The notes under the pieces: model-generated
Told to the model about the DNA's origin: nothing
What the model saw: only the letters and a program-made list of their open reading frames with translations
The model's database searches: none
Shown here: in pieces, positions 7,461 through 15,629 of the stretch
Layout: each line of letters starts with the position of its first letter
Position numbering within the stretch: the first letter of the stretch is position 1
From: Verrucomicrobiota bacterium
Lineage (GTDB): Bacteria; Verrucomicrobiota; Verrucomicrobiia; Opitutales; Opitutaceae
Length of the DNA stretch: 64,000 nucleotides
Reading direction: 5' to 3'
Assembly (NCBI GenBank): GCA_023428905.1
Contig: JAEYWP010000030.1
Span: 381,121 to 445,120 of the forward strand
Translations under genes and position numbers: made by a program

Positions 7461-8564
7461 TCAAGCAGTGCGCAACTCGAAGGCGGTCTCGGCCACGCTG
7501 ACGCCGTTGACCAGCAGTTCCACCCGGTGCCGGCCGGCGTGGTGCTTTCTTGTGGTGAAGTCGCGAATACGCTGGGTCTTTTCCGCCGTGAAGACTGCGC
7601 CGGGGGCCAGCTCCAGTTCCTTCCACTTGAAAACCTTGGCGGAGGTCCCCCCGGAGGCTTTGACGAAGTGCACCGCGTAGTCGACCACGAGGCGCTGCGG
7701 CTTCCGGCCCGCGGCCTCGAGTGAGACGGAGAAGCGGATCTGTCCCCCCAGAGCGACCCGCTTGGGGCTGACGTCAAACCTCACCTTGCCCAGCGTTGCC
7801 CGGCCCACCACCCCGATGGCGGCCAGGGCGCCGGGGTGACCGCGTTTGATCAGGGTGCGCAGCGCGCGCTTGGCGATCCAGGCGGTGTGCGGGTGGCTGA
7901 GATCCTGCCTCCCCAGCCAGGCGACCAGCCACTCCGGGTGCTCCTTGGAGACATCATTGAGGTGATTGGCCACGGACTTCCGGACATAGAGGCTTGGGTC
8001 GTTCATCAACCGCGAGAGGATCGGGACGGTCAGCTCGGGGTCGCGGATGATGGCGTCGAGGTGAAAGGACCAGGGGAGGCGTGGCCGCGAGCCCTCGCTG
8101 GCCAGGCGTCGGACGTGTTCGTTTTCGTCCCCGGCCCAGCGGGTCATGACGGCGAGGGTGCCTTTGAGGTCGCGCTTGAGAAATTCGCGGATGCCAAACT
8201 CGGAGGAGCCGAAGCAGGTGAAGGTGGCAAGGGCATCGAGGGACAGCTGGTAGTGCTCGTGCCCATACCGTCCGACAAAATCCGGGAGGACGATGCAAAC
8301 GAAGGTGTGTTTCACCTTCGGCGCGAGGTCGCGCAGGAGGGCGAGGGCCTCCGGATAATCGGCGGGGAGCGAAGCGCGCAGCGCCTCGCTCGTCCGGCGG
8401 ACGCGCTGGAGCAGGGACCTCTCGGCCAGTCCCTCCAGGGTGAGTTCGAGGAAGCGCTTCCGGTCGAAGCGCGGGGTCAGCTCGGCCAGGGTGGAGGCGA
8501 GCGCCCGGTAGCGCGCCTCGTTGAACATCTCTTTCAGGGCGGGTGCGGGCTCGGCGTCGGGCAT
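7461..8564 (-). CDS. AlkC-like DNA alkylation repair protein with C-terminal Ig-like domain
   Basis: 367 residues. Residues 1 to about 255 are a HEAT-repeat-like alpha-superhelix resembling the AlkC/AlkD DNA glycosylases, with the conserved stretch DENEHVRRLASEGSRPRLPW and later DPSLYVRKSVANHLNDVSK. The last 110 residues change to beta-rich sequence (VRFDVSPKRVALGGQIRFSV to VELLVNGVSVAETAFEL), fitting the Ig-like domain found in some AlkC subfamilies. AlkC enzymes remove N-alkylated purines without base flipping. It lies just 3' of alaS on the same strand with 17 bp between, and converges on crcB. Confidence 0.87.
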   Translation of the reverse strand: MPDAEPAPALKEMFNEARYRALASTLAELTPRFDRKRFLELTLEGLAERSLLQRVRRTSEALRASLPADYPEALALLRDLAPKVKHTFVCIVLPDFVGRYGHEHYQLSLDALATFTCFGSSEFGIREFLKRDLKGTLAVMTRWAGDENEHVRRLASEGSRPRLPWSFHLDAIIRDPELTVPILSRLMNDPSLYVRKSVANHLNDVSKEHPEWLVAWLGRQDLSHPHTAWIAKRALRTLIKRGHPGALAAIGVVGRATLGKVRFDVSPKRVALGGQIRFSVSLEAAGRKPQRLVVDYAVHFVKASGGTSAKVFKWKELELAPGAVFTAEKTQRIRDFTTRKHHAGRHRVELLVNGVSVAETAFELRTA

Positions 8565-8581
8565 GGCGGCGACGCCTGCGC

Positions 8582-11296
8582 TCAGGCTTTCAGCAGTTCC
8601 GCCAGCTTGGCCGTGTCCTTGCCGCCGCCCATGGCGAAGTCGGGTTTGCCCCCACCTTTTCCACCGAGCTTGGCGCTTAGGTCGCTGATGATCTTGCCGG
8701 CCTGGTGACCGGCCTTGACCGCAGCAGGGGAGGCCATCGCGACCACACTGGCTTTTTCACCCAGGGCGGCGCCGAGGGTCACCACGCCTTCGCCGATCCG
8801 GGCGAGGACCTGGCTGGCCAGTTCACGCAGGGCGTCCGGGTTTTCCACGGCGGCGACCGCCGTGACGAACTTCAGCCCGTCCTTTTCGACGGCGTGTTGC
8901 GCGAGGTCGTCCGCGATGCCGGCTGCGACCTTCTGTTCAAAGGCTTTCACCTTGCGCTCCAGCTCCGCCTTTTGGGCGAGGAGGGCGTCGAGCTTCTTTT
9001 CCAGCTGGGCCGCCGGGGCATTGAGGCGTGCGCCCAGGGCCTTGAGCTGGGAGTCCTGGTTCTCGACGTACCGCAGGGCGGCTTCGCCGACCACCGCCTC
9101 GAGACGGCGCGTGCCGGCGGCGATGGCGCTTTCGCTCACGACTTTGACCAAACCGATTTCGCCCGTGGTGCCGACGTGGGTGCCGCCGCACAGTTCCCGG
9201 CTGTAGCCGCCGATGTCGACCACACGCACGAGCTTCCCGTACTTCTCACCGAAGAAGGCGAGGGTGCCTTCTGGCTTCTTGTCGAACTCGACCTCGTAGG
9301 CATCGACTTCCGCGTTGTCCAGGACGCGCTCGTTTACGATCTGCTCGATCTCGCGCAGCTGCTCCGGCTTGACCGACTCGAAATGGGCGAAGTCGAAGCG
9401 GAGGCGGTCCGGGGCGTTGAGTGAACCGGCCTGGCGCACGTGAGTGCCGAGCACCTTGCGCAGCGCAAAATGGAGGAGGTGGGTGGCGGTGTGATGGCGC
9501 TGGATGGCGCGGCGGCGCACGAGGTCGACCGACAGCTCCGCGATCGTCCCCAGCGTGAAGGCGGAGGGCTGGAGCCCTTCGGCGCTGTCGAGGACGATCT
9601 TGTGCAGGTGGCGCCCGGCCTTGTCCTTCACCGTGTCGGTGATGGTGAGGGCTTTGCCCGCCACCACCGCGGTGCCGGAGTCGCCCAGCTGGCCGCCCAT
9701 CTCGGCGTAGAAGGGGGTGCGATCGAAAACCAAGTATACGTCCTTCCCGTTCTCCACCACGTCGGTGACGTTGGCGGTGACAGGGGTGTCGGTCGTGACC
9801 TTGTATCCGACAAACAACGTCGGCTGTTGCCGCGCGGAGCTGTCGCCCTCGGTGGCGGCGACGATGATCTCCTTCTTCATCGCGGCGCGGGCGCGCTCGC
9901 GCTGCTTCTCCATCTCGGTCTCGAACCCTGCGGTATCCACGGAAAGGTTGCGCTCGGTGGCGAGGAGCTGGGTCATGTCCAGCGGGAAGCCGTAGGTGTC
10001 GTAGAGTTCGAACGCCGCCTGGCCGGTGATGGCGCCGGCCTGGGCCGCCTTGTTGAAGATCTGCAGGCCTCGGTCGATCGTCTTGCCGAAGCTCTCCTCC
10101 TCGCTGCGGATGACGCGGCGGATCACATCCTGGCGCTCCTTCAGTTCCGGGAAGACCGGCCCGAGCGACTCGACCACCGGGGCGACCAGTTGCTCGAAGA
10201 AGCCGGTGGTGAGCCCCAGTTTCTTGCCGTAGAGGATGCCGCGGCGGAGGATGCGGCGGATGACGTAGTTGCGGCCGTCGTTGCCCGGGAGGATCCCGTC
10301 GGCGATGGCGCAGGAGATGGTGCGCGCGTGATCGGCGAGCACGCGGAAGGCGATGTCGGTGTTTTCCTGCTCGGTCAGTCCTTCCCGTTTGGTCGGGACG
10401 GTGGCGGTGTACGTCTTGCCGGAGAGGGCGGCGACGCGGGCAAAGAGCGGCGCGAAGACATCGGCGCTGTAGTTGGACGGGTCGGCGGTGAAGTCGGTGA
10501 AGTTCTTCGTGCTGGCCTGGATGCCGGCCACGCGTTCGAAGCCCATGCCGGTGTCGACGTGTTTGGCGGCGAGGGGGGAGAAGGTGCCGTCGGCGTTGGC
10601 GTTAAACTGGATGAAGACGTGGTTCCAGATCTCGATGCAGCGCGGCGAGCTGGAATTGACCAGGGCGCGACCTGCCTGCTCCTCGTCGGAGGGAAGCAGG
10701 TTGAAGTGGATTTCCGAGCACGGGCCGCAGGGGCCGGTGTCGCCCATCATCCAGAAATTATCCTTCTTGTTCCCGTAGACGATGTGGACCTTGGGATCGA
10801 GGCCCTCCTTTTCGAAGATCCGGGTCCAGATGTCGTAGGCCTCCTGGTCGAACTCCGCGGGGTCGCCGGCCTTCGGTTTGTAGACGGTGGCGAAGAGGCG
10901 TTTGGCGGGCATGCCCCAGACCTTGGTGATCAGCTCCCAGCCCCACTCGAGCGACTCCTTCTTGAAGTAGTCGCCGAAGGACCAGTTGCCCAGCATCTCG
11001 AACATCGTGTGGTGGTAGGTATCGAACCCCACGTCCTCGAGATCGTTGTGTTTGCCGCCCGCGCGGATGCATTTCTGTGTATCCGCTGCGCGGGTATCCT
11101 TGGCGGCGCGCACCCCGGCCCAGCCCGAGACATCCGGCTGCCGGTCGCCCAGGAAGATCGGCACGAACTGGTTCATGCCCGCATTGGTGAAGAGCAGTCC
11201 CGGCGAGTCCGGCATCAGCGAGGCTGACGGCACGATCGTGTGGCCGTGCTTCGCAAAGAAATCGAGGAAGGATTGGCGGATTTCGGCGGAGGTCAT
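8582..11296 (-). CDS. alaS: Alanyl-tRNA synthetase
   Basis: 904 residues, full length. It charges tRNA-Ala. Class II aminoacylation motifs begin at once (FLDFFAKHGHTIVPSASLMP, LLFTNAGMNQF, KCIRAGGKHNDLEDVG). The editing domain has HTATHLLHFAL and CGGTHVGTTGEIG, the metal-binding His and Cys/His sites, and a C-terminal coiled-coil/DHHA1 part runs to GGGKPDFAMGGGKD near the end. The start ATG gives MTSAEIRQSFLDFF. It is preceded by a palindromic repeat region and followed closely by the AlkC-like gene. Confidence 0.98.
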   Translation of the reverse strand: MTSAEIRQSFLDFFAKHGHTIVPSASLMPDSPGLLFTNAGMNQFVPIFLGDRQPDVSGWAGVRAAKDTRAADTQKCIRAGGKHNDLEDVGFDTYHHTMFEMLGNWSFGDYFKKESLEWGWELITKVWGMPAKRLFATVYKPKAGDPAEFDQEAYDIWTRIFEKEGLDPKVHIVYGNKKDNFWMMGDTGPCGPCSEIHFNLLPSDEEQAGRALVNSSSPRCIEIWNHVFIQFNANADGTFSPLAAKHVDTGMGFERVAGIQASTKNFTDFTADPSNYSADVFAPLFARVAALSGKTYTATVPTKREGLTEQENTDIAFRVLADHARTISCAIADGILPGNDGRNYVIRRILRRGILYGKKLGLTTGFFEQLVAPVVESLGPVFPELKERQDVIRRVIRSEEESFGKTIDRGLQIFNKAAQAGAITGQAAFELYDTYGFPLDMTQLLATERNLSVDTAGFETEMEKQRERARAAMKKEIIVAATEGDSSARQQPTLFVGYKVTTDTPVTANVTDVVENGKDVYLVFDRTPFYAEMGGQLGDSGTAVVAGKALTITDTVKDKAGRHLHKIVLDSAEGLQPSAFTLGTIAELSVDLVRRRAIQRHHTATHLLHFALRKVLGTHVRQAGSLNAPDRLRFDFAHFESVKPEQLREIEQIVNERVLDNAEVDAYEVEFDKKPEGTLAFFGEKYGKLVRVVDIGGYSRELCGGTHVGTTGEIGLVKVVSESAIAAGTRRLEAVVGEAALRYVENQDSQLKALGARLNAPAAQLEKKLDALLAQKAELERKVKAFEQKVAAGIADDLAQHAVEKDGLKFVTAVAAVENPDALRELASQVLARIGEGVVTLGAALGEKASVVAMASPAAVKAGHQAGKIISDLSAKLGGKGGGKPDFAMGGGKDTAKLAELLKA

Positions 11297-11349
11297 CGGG
11301 GGAAATTCGGGGGAGTTGGGCGGCGGCGGGAGCCGTGCTGCGGAGTCTA

Positions 11350-11535
11350 GCGGATTGGGACACAGAGACCACGGAGTGCGGACACAGAGTTCACGGAGCG
11401 CACAACGTAGGCTGCGATTATTTCTTTAAACAGATGGTCTTCTTGAGAGGAGAGAAAGGGAGTCGAGCCGACCTTTGGTACTCTGTGCCCTCCGTGTCAT
11501 CGCTCTGTGCTCTCCGTGTCTCACACCATTGGACA
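11350..11535. repeat. CACAGAG/CACGGAG inverted-repeat block
   Basis: This lies between leuB (stop at 11551) and alaS (start at 11296). The left part, 11361-11402, alternates the heptamers CACAGAG and CACGGAG. The right part, 11480-11524, carries their complements CTCTGTG and CTCCGTG in the same alternation, giving a large imperfect palindrome around an 80-bp AT-richer centre that includes a T-run near 11420. It is a sibling of the blocks at 4771-5162 and 61395-61590. No gene is seen. Confidence 0.75.
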
Positions 11536-11550
11536 CGGAATAGGCGCCGA

Positions 11551-12654
11551 TCAGCGGAGCTGGGCGATGATGGCGTCGGCCATGGCCTTGGTCCCCACGG
11601 AGGGCTTGCCGAAGGCGATATCGCCGGTGCGGGTGCCGCCGGTGACCGCTGCCTTGACTGCGGTTTCGATGCGGGTGGCGACCGCGTCCAGGCCGAAGCT
11701 GAAGCGCAGCATGAGCGCGGCGGAGAGGATTTGGGCGCAGGGATTGGCGATGCCCTTGCCCGCGATATCGGGGGCGGTGCCGCCCGCCGGTTCGTAGAGG
11801 CCGAAGGGCAGACCGAGGGAATTTTTGCCGGCGCCGAGGGAGGCGGAGGAGAGCATGCCGAGGGAGCCGCAGACGCAGGCCATCTCGTCGGAGAGGATGT
11901 CGCCGAACATGTTTTCGGTGACAAAGACGTCGAACTGGTTGGGGTCGCGCACCAGCTGCATGGCCGCGTTGTCCACGTACATGTGAGAGAGCTCGAGGTC
12001 GGGGGCGTGTTTCGCCACGTAGTCGACCACGGTTTTGCGCCAGAGGACGGAGGTCTCCAGGACGTTGGCCTTGTCGACCGAGCACAGTTTCTTTTTGCGG
12101 CTGCGGGCAGCGGTGATGGCGGTGGCGAGGATACGTTCGATCTCGCTCTTGCGGTACACCATCGTGTCGATGGCCTGCAGGTCACCGTCGGGCAGCGTGG
12201 TGGTGGTCTTGGGCTGGCCGAAATAGAGACCCCCGGTCAATTCCCGGATGCAGACGATGTCGATCCCGTTGGGGATGCGTTCCGACTTGATCGGGGAGGC
12301 GTCGGCCAGTTCCCGATACAAAAGGCCCGGGCGAATATTGGCGAAGAGGGTGAAGTGTTTGCGCAGGGGCAGCAGTGCCGCGCGTTCAGGCTGTTCCTTG
12401 GGCGGCAGTTTTTCCCATTTCGGGCCGCCGACGGAGCCGAAGAGGATGGCATCGGACTGCTCGCACAGCTTCAGGGTGGAATCCGGCAGGGCCTTGCCGT
12501 GGTTGTCGATGCCGGCGCCCCCGACGTCGGCTTTCTGGTAGTCGAGGGTGAGGCCCTCCTGGCGGGCGACGTGATCGAGCACGCGGAGCGCCTCGGTCAT
12601 GACTTCGGGCCCAATGTAATCTCCGGCGAGTACGGCGAACTTCAGGGTCGGCAT
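11551..12654 (-). CDS. leuB: 3-isopropylmalate dehydrogenase
   Basis: 367 residues. This is the third step of leucine synthesis: NAD-dependent oxidative decarboxylation of 3-isopropylmalate. Motifs include the start LKFAVLAGDYIGPEVMTEAL (usual family form GDGIGPE, here GDYIGPE), RPGLLYRELADASPIK, the substrate loop ELTGGLYFGQPK, and NMFGDILSDEMACVCGSLGM with its metal-binding aspartates, then GLYEPAGGTAPDIAGKGIANP. The ATG at 12654 gives MPTLKFAVLAGD. It stands alone here with no leuA, leuC or leuD nearby, and is divergent from the hydrolase at 12749. Confidence 0.95.
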   Translation of the reverse strand: MPTLKFAVLAGDYIGPEVMTEALRVLDHVARQEGLTLDYQKADVGGAGIDNHGKALPDSTLKLCEQSDAILFGSVGGPKWEKLPPKEQPERAALLPLRKHFTLFANIRPGLLYRELADASPIKSERIPNGIDIVCIRELTGGLYFGQPKTTTTLPDGDLQAIDTMVYRKSEIERILATAITAARSRKKKLCSVDKANVLETSVLWRKTVVDYVAKHAPDLELSHMYVDNAAMQLVRDPNQFDVFVTENMFGDILSDEMACVCGSLGMLSSASLGAGKNSLGLPFGLYEPAGGTAPDIAGKGIANPCAQILSAALMLRFSFGLDAVATRIETAVKAAVTGGTRTGDIAFGKPSVGTKAMADAIIAQLR

Positions 12655-12748
12655 AGCAAAAGGAGATGAGGTAGCGGGGGAGGGCGTCTGAGGGAAGGGC
12701 AATTTTCGCCATTGCGCGGGGGCGGAAAGCGGCTGCAGTGAGCGGGCG

Positions 12749-13396
12749 ATGAAAGTCTACGTCCTGCCAGCAGGGCCGCTTCAGACCAATGCCTTCCTGC
12801 TCACTGCCCCGTCCCTCAAGGAGGCGGTGCTGGTCGACGCGCCGCTCGGGGTCTGGCCGGAGGTGAAGCGCCGGCTCGAGCAGGACGGGTGCACGTTGCG
12901 TGAACTTTGGCTGACCCACGGGCATTTTGACCACATCGACGGCGCGGCCGAGGTGGTGCGGGAGTCCGGTGCGCGGGTGCGGGCCCATGCGGCGGACCGT
13001 CACCTTTACGAGGAGCCCGAGAAGATGCGTTGGTTTATCGACATGTTCCTTCCCGGTCATCCGCGGATCGATCCTGTGACGGCGGATGTCTGGGTGACGC
13101 ACGGCGATGTTTTTGAGGCCCTGGGCAGCTCCATCGAGGTGAGACACGTGCCGGGGCACGCGGACGGGAATGTGGCCTTTGTGGTCAAGGCGCTGGGGGC
13201 GACCTTTGTCGGCGATTCGCTGTTTGCCGGCAGCATCGGCCGCACGGATCTGCCCGGCGGCAACCAAGCGCTGCTGCTGAAATCGATCCGAGAGCAGCTG
13301 TTCAGCCTCCCGGACGAGACGGTGGTGTTTCCCGGCCACGGGACGCGCACCACGATCGGAGCGGAAAAGCGCGGCAATCCCCACGTGCAGGCATGA
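12749..13396 (+). CDS. Metallo-beta-lactamase-fold hydrolase (GloB-like)
   Basis: 215 residues. The metal-binding motif THGHFDHIDG (HxHxDH) is near residue 58, followed by the later ligands in VPGHADGNVAF, GDSLFAGSIGRTDLPGG and FPGHGTRTTIGAEKRGNP. The SIGRTDLPGG loop and the closing GNPHV are typical of small glyoxalase II-like or persulfide-dioxygenase-like hydrolases; which thioester or other substrate it uses is not determined. It starts at an ATG 94 bp from the divergent leuB start, and the REP array follows. Confidence 0.85.
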   Translation: MKVYVLPAGPLQTNAFLLTAPSLKEAVLVDAPLGVWPEVKRRLEQDGCTLRELWLTHGHFDHIDGAAEVVRESGARVRAHAADRHLYEEPEKMRWFIDMFLPGHPRIDPVTADVWVTHGDVFEALGSSIEVRHVPGHADGNVAFVVKALGATFVGDSLFAGSIGRTDLPGGNQALLLKSIREQLFSLPDETVVFPGHGTRTTIGAEKRGNPHVQA

Positions 13397-13451
13397 GTTT
13401 GCGGCGACAGCCAGAGCGCCACGCCTGGGGCGCGCGGTGGTTGGAGGTGGG

Positions 13452-13640
13452 CGGGGTGCCCTCACCCCGCGTGGTGGGTTCGCGGCCAGGGCAGCCGCCG
13501 CATGCGCCTGCCGGCCGGAGCCTTTTGCGGGGTGGGGGCACCCTGCCTACAACAGAACGCCTGGGTAAAGCTGCGGGGTGGGGGCACCCCGCCTACAACG
13601 GAACACCTGGGCAGAGCTGCGGGGTGAGGACACCCCGCCT
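13452..13640. repeat. REP array: three 46-bp tandem units plus one related hairpin
   Basis: Three direct repeats start at 13527, 13573 and 13619, exactly 46 bp apart. Each opens with GCGGGGTG, a 4-base loop, then CACCCCGC (CACCCTGC in unit 1), so each can form a hairpin, followed by CTACAACGGAAC... and CCTGGG.AAGCT-like sequence. The third unit is truncated after the hairpin and flank. A related palindrome, GCGGGGTG/CACCCCGC-type, lies upstream at 13452-13471. The array fills most of the 291 bp between the hydrolase and ribD. Confidence 0.88.
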
Positions 13641-13687
13641 ACAGCGGAGGAACGCGTCGGGCAGCGCGCAGCGGAGGGACGTATTTC

Positions 13688-14842
13688 ATGACTGAGCACG
13701 AAGGCTTCATGCGGCGGGCGCTGGAACTGGCGCGGCGTGGGTGGGGTGCCACCCATCCGAACCCGATGGTGGGCGCGGTGATCGTCGAGGACGGCGCCGT
13801 TGTCGCGGAGGGTTTCCACGCCTGCGACGGTGGGCCGCACGCGGAGCGCGTCGCGCTGCAGGCGCTTGGTCGCGAGCCGAAGCCGGGTGCGACCCTCTAT
13901 GTCACCCTCGAACCCTGCTGCACCCACGGGCGCACCGGGGCCTGCACCGAGGCGATCCTGGCGGCGCGTCTCGGGCGCGTGGTGGTCGGTGCGACGGATC
14001 CTTTTCCGGCGCACGCGGGCCGCGGGCTGGCGCTTTTGCGGGAGGCGGGGGTGGAGGTGGTCAGTGGGATCTTGGAGCGGGAATGCACCGATCTCAACCT
14101 GCTGTACAATCATTGGGTGGTGAACCGGGCCCCGCTCATTGCGGTGAAGTCGGCCCTGACCCTCGATGGCAAGATCGCGACTCGCACCGGAGAATCGAAA
14201 TGGATCACCGGTGAGACCGCGCGCGCGGACGTGATGCGCTGGCGGCGCCTGTTCCCCGCGATCGCGGTGGGAGCGGGCACTGTGCTGCGGGACAACCCCC
14301 GCCTGACCTCGCGGACGGAAGGCGAGGAGGAATGGAGCCCGCTGCGGTTCGTGTTTGATGGGCTGCTCCGCACGGTGTCGGACCGCGCCCTGCCGCAGCT
14401 GTACACCGACCGGCACCACGAGCGCACGATCGTGGTCACAACCCCGCATGGAGGACTTGGATACGTGCGCAAGCTCAAGGACCTCGGGGTGCAGGTCTGG
14501 ATGCTCTCCTCACCCACCCAGCGGGTGGGGACAGCGGAATTTCGGCAGCGCTGCGCGAAGGAGAAGATCACCGGTGTGTACCTTGAGGGCGGCACGCAGC
14601 TGGTCGGGGAATTCCTGCGCGAGCGGCAGGTCGATTATTTCTTCATGTACCGCGCGCCGCTGCTCCTGGCCGACGACAAGGCCAAGTCGGCCTATTCGGG
14701 CCTCCGGACGGAAAGACTGGACCAGGGCATCCGGCTCGCGGACGTGCAGCACGCCGCGTTTGGCGACGACCAGTTGATCCGCGGCCGCGTGGTGTATCCG
14801 CCCAAGCTTCAGATCGATGAAACTGTATTTGGCATCCGGTAA
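13688..14842 (+). CDS. ribD: Bifunctional riboflavin deaminase/reductase RibD
   Basis: 384 residues. The N-terminal deaminase domain has the zinc motif HAERVALQAL and PCCTHGRTGAC (residues about 50-90). The C-terminal reductase domain starts KSALTLDGKIATRTGESKWI and includes VGAGTVLRDNPRLTSR. It deaminates and then reduces the pyrimidine intermediate of riboflavin synthesis. No other rib gene is in the window. The ATG at 13688 directly follows the REP array. Its last 26 bases overlap the start of rdgB, which suggests coupled translation. Confidence 0.95.
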   Translation: MTEHEGFMRRALELARRGWGATHPNPMVGAVIVEDGAVVAEGFHACDGGPHAERVALQALGREPKPGATLYVTLEPCCTHGRTGACTEAILAARLGRVVVGATDPFPAHAGRGLALLREAGVEVVSGILERECTDLNLLYNHWVVNRAPLIAVKSALTLDGKIATRTGESKWITGETARADVMRWRRLFPAIAVGAGTVLRDNPRLTSRTEGEEEWSPLRFVFDGLLRTVSDRALPQLYTDRHHERTIVVTTPHGGLGYVRKLKDLGVQVWMLSSPTQRVGTAEFRQRCAKEKITGVYLEGGTQLVGEFLRERQVDYFFMYRAPLLLADDKAKSAYSGLRTERLDQGIRLADVQHAAFGDDQLIRGRVVYPPKLQIDETVFGIR

Positions 14843-15425
14843 CGCGCACAAGGTGCAGGAATTTCAGCGGCTGGCCGACAGTGCCGGCTTTGGCATCGAG
14901 GTCCTCTCGGCCCGGGTGGTCGGCGGCATGCCGGAGGTGGAGGAGGACACGGGGACCTTTGTCGGCAACGCACGCAAGAAAGCGCACGCCCTGCGCGCGA
15001 AGCTGCCCCCGGAATCCTGGGTCCTGGCCGACGACAGCGGGGTCTGTGTCGACGCGCTCGGGGGTGCCCCCGGCGTGGAGTCGGCCTATTTCGCCGGTCC
15101 TCAGGGCGACCCTGCGGCCAATCTGCGGAAGCTGGTGGAGGTGATGAAGGACGTGCCCGAAGGCCAACGCGGCGCGGCCTTTGTGTGTGTCCTCTTTTTG
15201 ATCGATGAGCAGGGCCGCGAGCATGTTTTTGAGGGCCGCTGCAACGGCACCCTGCTGCGCGAGCCAAAGGGCGGGGGAGGATTTGGATACGACCCGATCT
15301 TTGTTCCGGAGGGCCGGAATGTCTCGTACGCCGAGCTCGGCGAGGCGGAGAAAAACGCCCTCAGCCACCGCGGGCGCGCGTGGGACACGTTGCGCCGCTG
15401 GCTGCAGGGGCAGCGGCGCGGTTAG
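14817..15425 (+). CDS. rdgB: XTP/dITP diphosphatase (non-canonical purine NTPase)
   Basis: 202 residues. It has the family signatures LASGNAHKVQEF at the N-terminus (substrate-binding T/SxNxxK), ADDSGVCVDALGGAPGV (catalytic acidic residue), GGGGFGYDPIF and the closing SHRGRAW. It hydrolyses dITP, XTP and ITP to keep deaminated purines out of DNA. The start lies inside the ribD 3' end. An 11-bp-stem palindrome at 15449-15473 follows and may end transcription or be a dispersed repeat. Confidence 0.95.
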   Translation: MKLYLASGNAHKVQEFQRLADSAGFGIEVLSARVVGGMPEVEEDTGTFVGNARKKAHALRAKLPPESWVLADDSGVCVDALGGAPGVESAYFAGPQGDPAANLRKLVEVMKDVPEGQRGAAFVCVLFLIDEQGREHVFEGRCNGTLLREPKGGGGFGYDPIFVPEGRNVSYAELGEAEKNALSHRGRAWDTLRRWLQGQRRG

Positions 15426-15448
15426 GGCCTGGGGAGGTTCTGCACGAC

Positions 15449-15473
15449 CATTCCGGCGCGTGGCGCCGGAATG
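15449..15473. repeat. Dispersed CCGGCGC palindrome, copy 1
   Basis: A perfect 11-bp inverted repeat, CATTCCGGCGC and its complement around a GTG loop, followed by ATGACAAAG and, further on, GGAATGACGAA. A second copy of the core with the same flank lies at 48638-48656. There is no T-run, so a dispersed repeat fits better than an intrinsic terminator. The remaining bases to 15629 hold no gene I can recognise. Confidence 0.7.
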
Positions 15474-15629
15474 ACAAAGCAGCGAAGGTGGAATGACGAA
15501 TACGCACCGAAGGCTCGCGAGTGGCCAATGTCCATTGGACCCGCGGGCCAGGGGCGGTGTCCGTGTTCCGACAAATTACGAACCACGTATCAGGAATGGC
15601 GTTTCACGCATTCCCTCGAAACAAGCGGG

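Noticed and set aside
9440..11227. A 595-codon open frame on the plus strand opposite alaS
   Set aside because: It lies entirely antisense to alaS, whose motifs are unmistakable. Its product is rich in Gly, Val, Asp and Arg with no recognisable fold, as expected for the complement of a GC-rich gene.
13527..13640. A CRISPR array
   Set aside because: The 46-bp units repeat in full with only single-base changes, so there are no unique spacers, and no cas gene is nearby. REP is the better reading.
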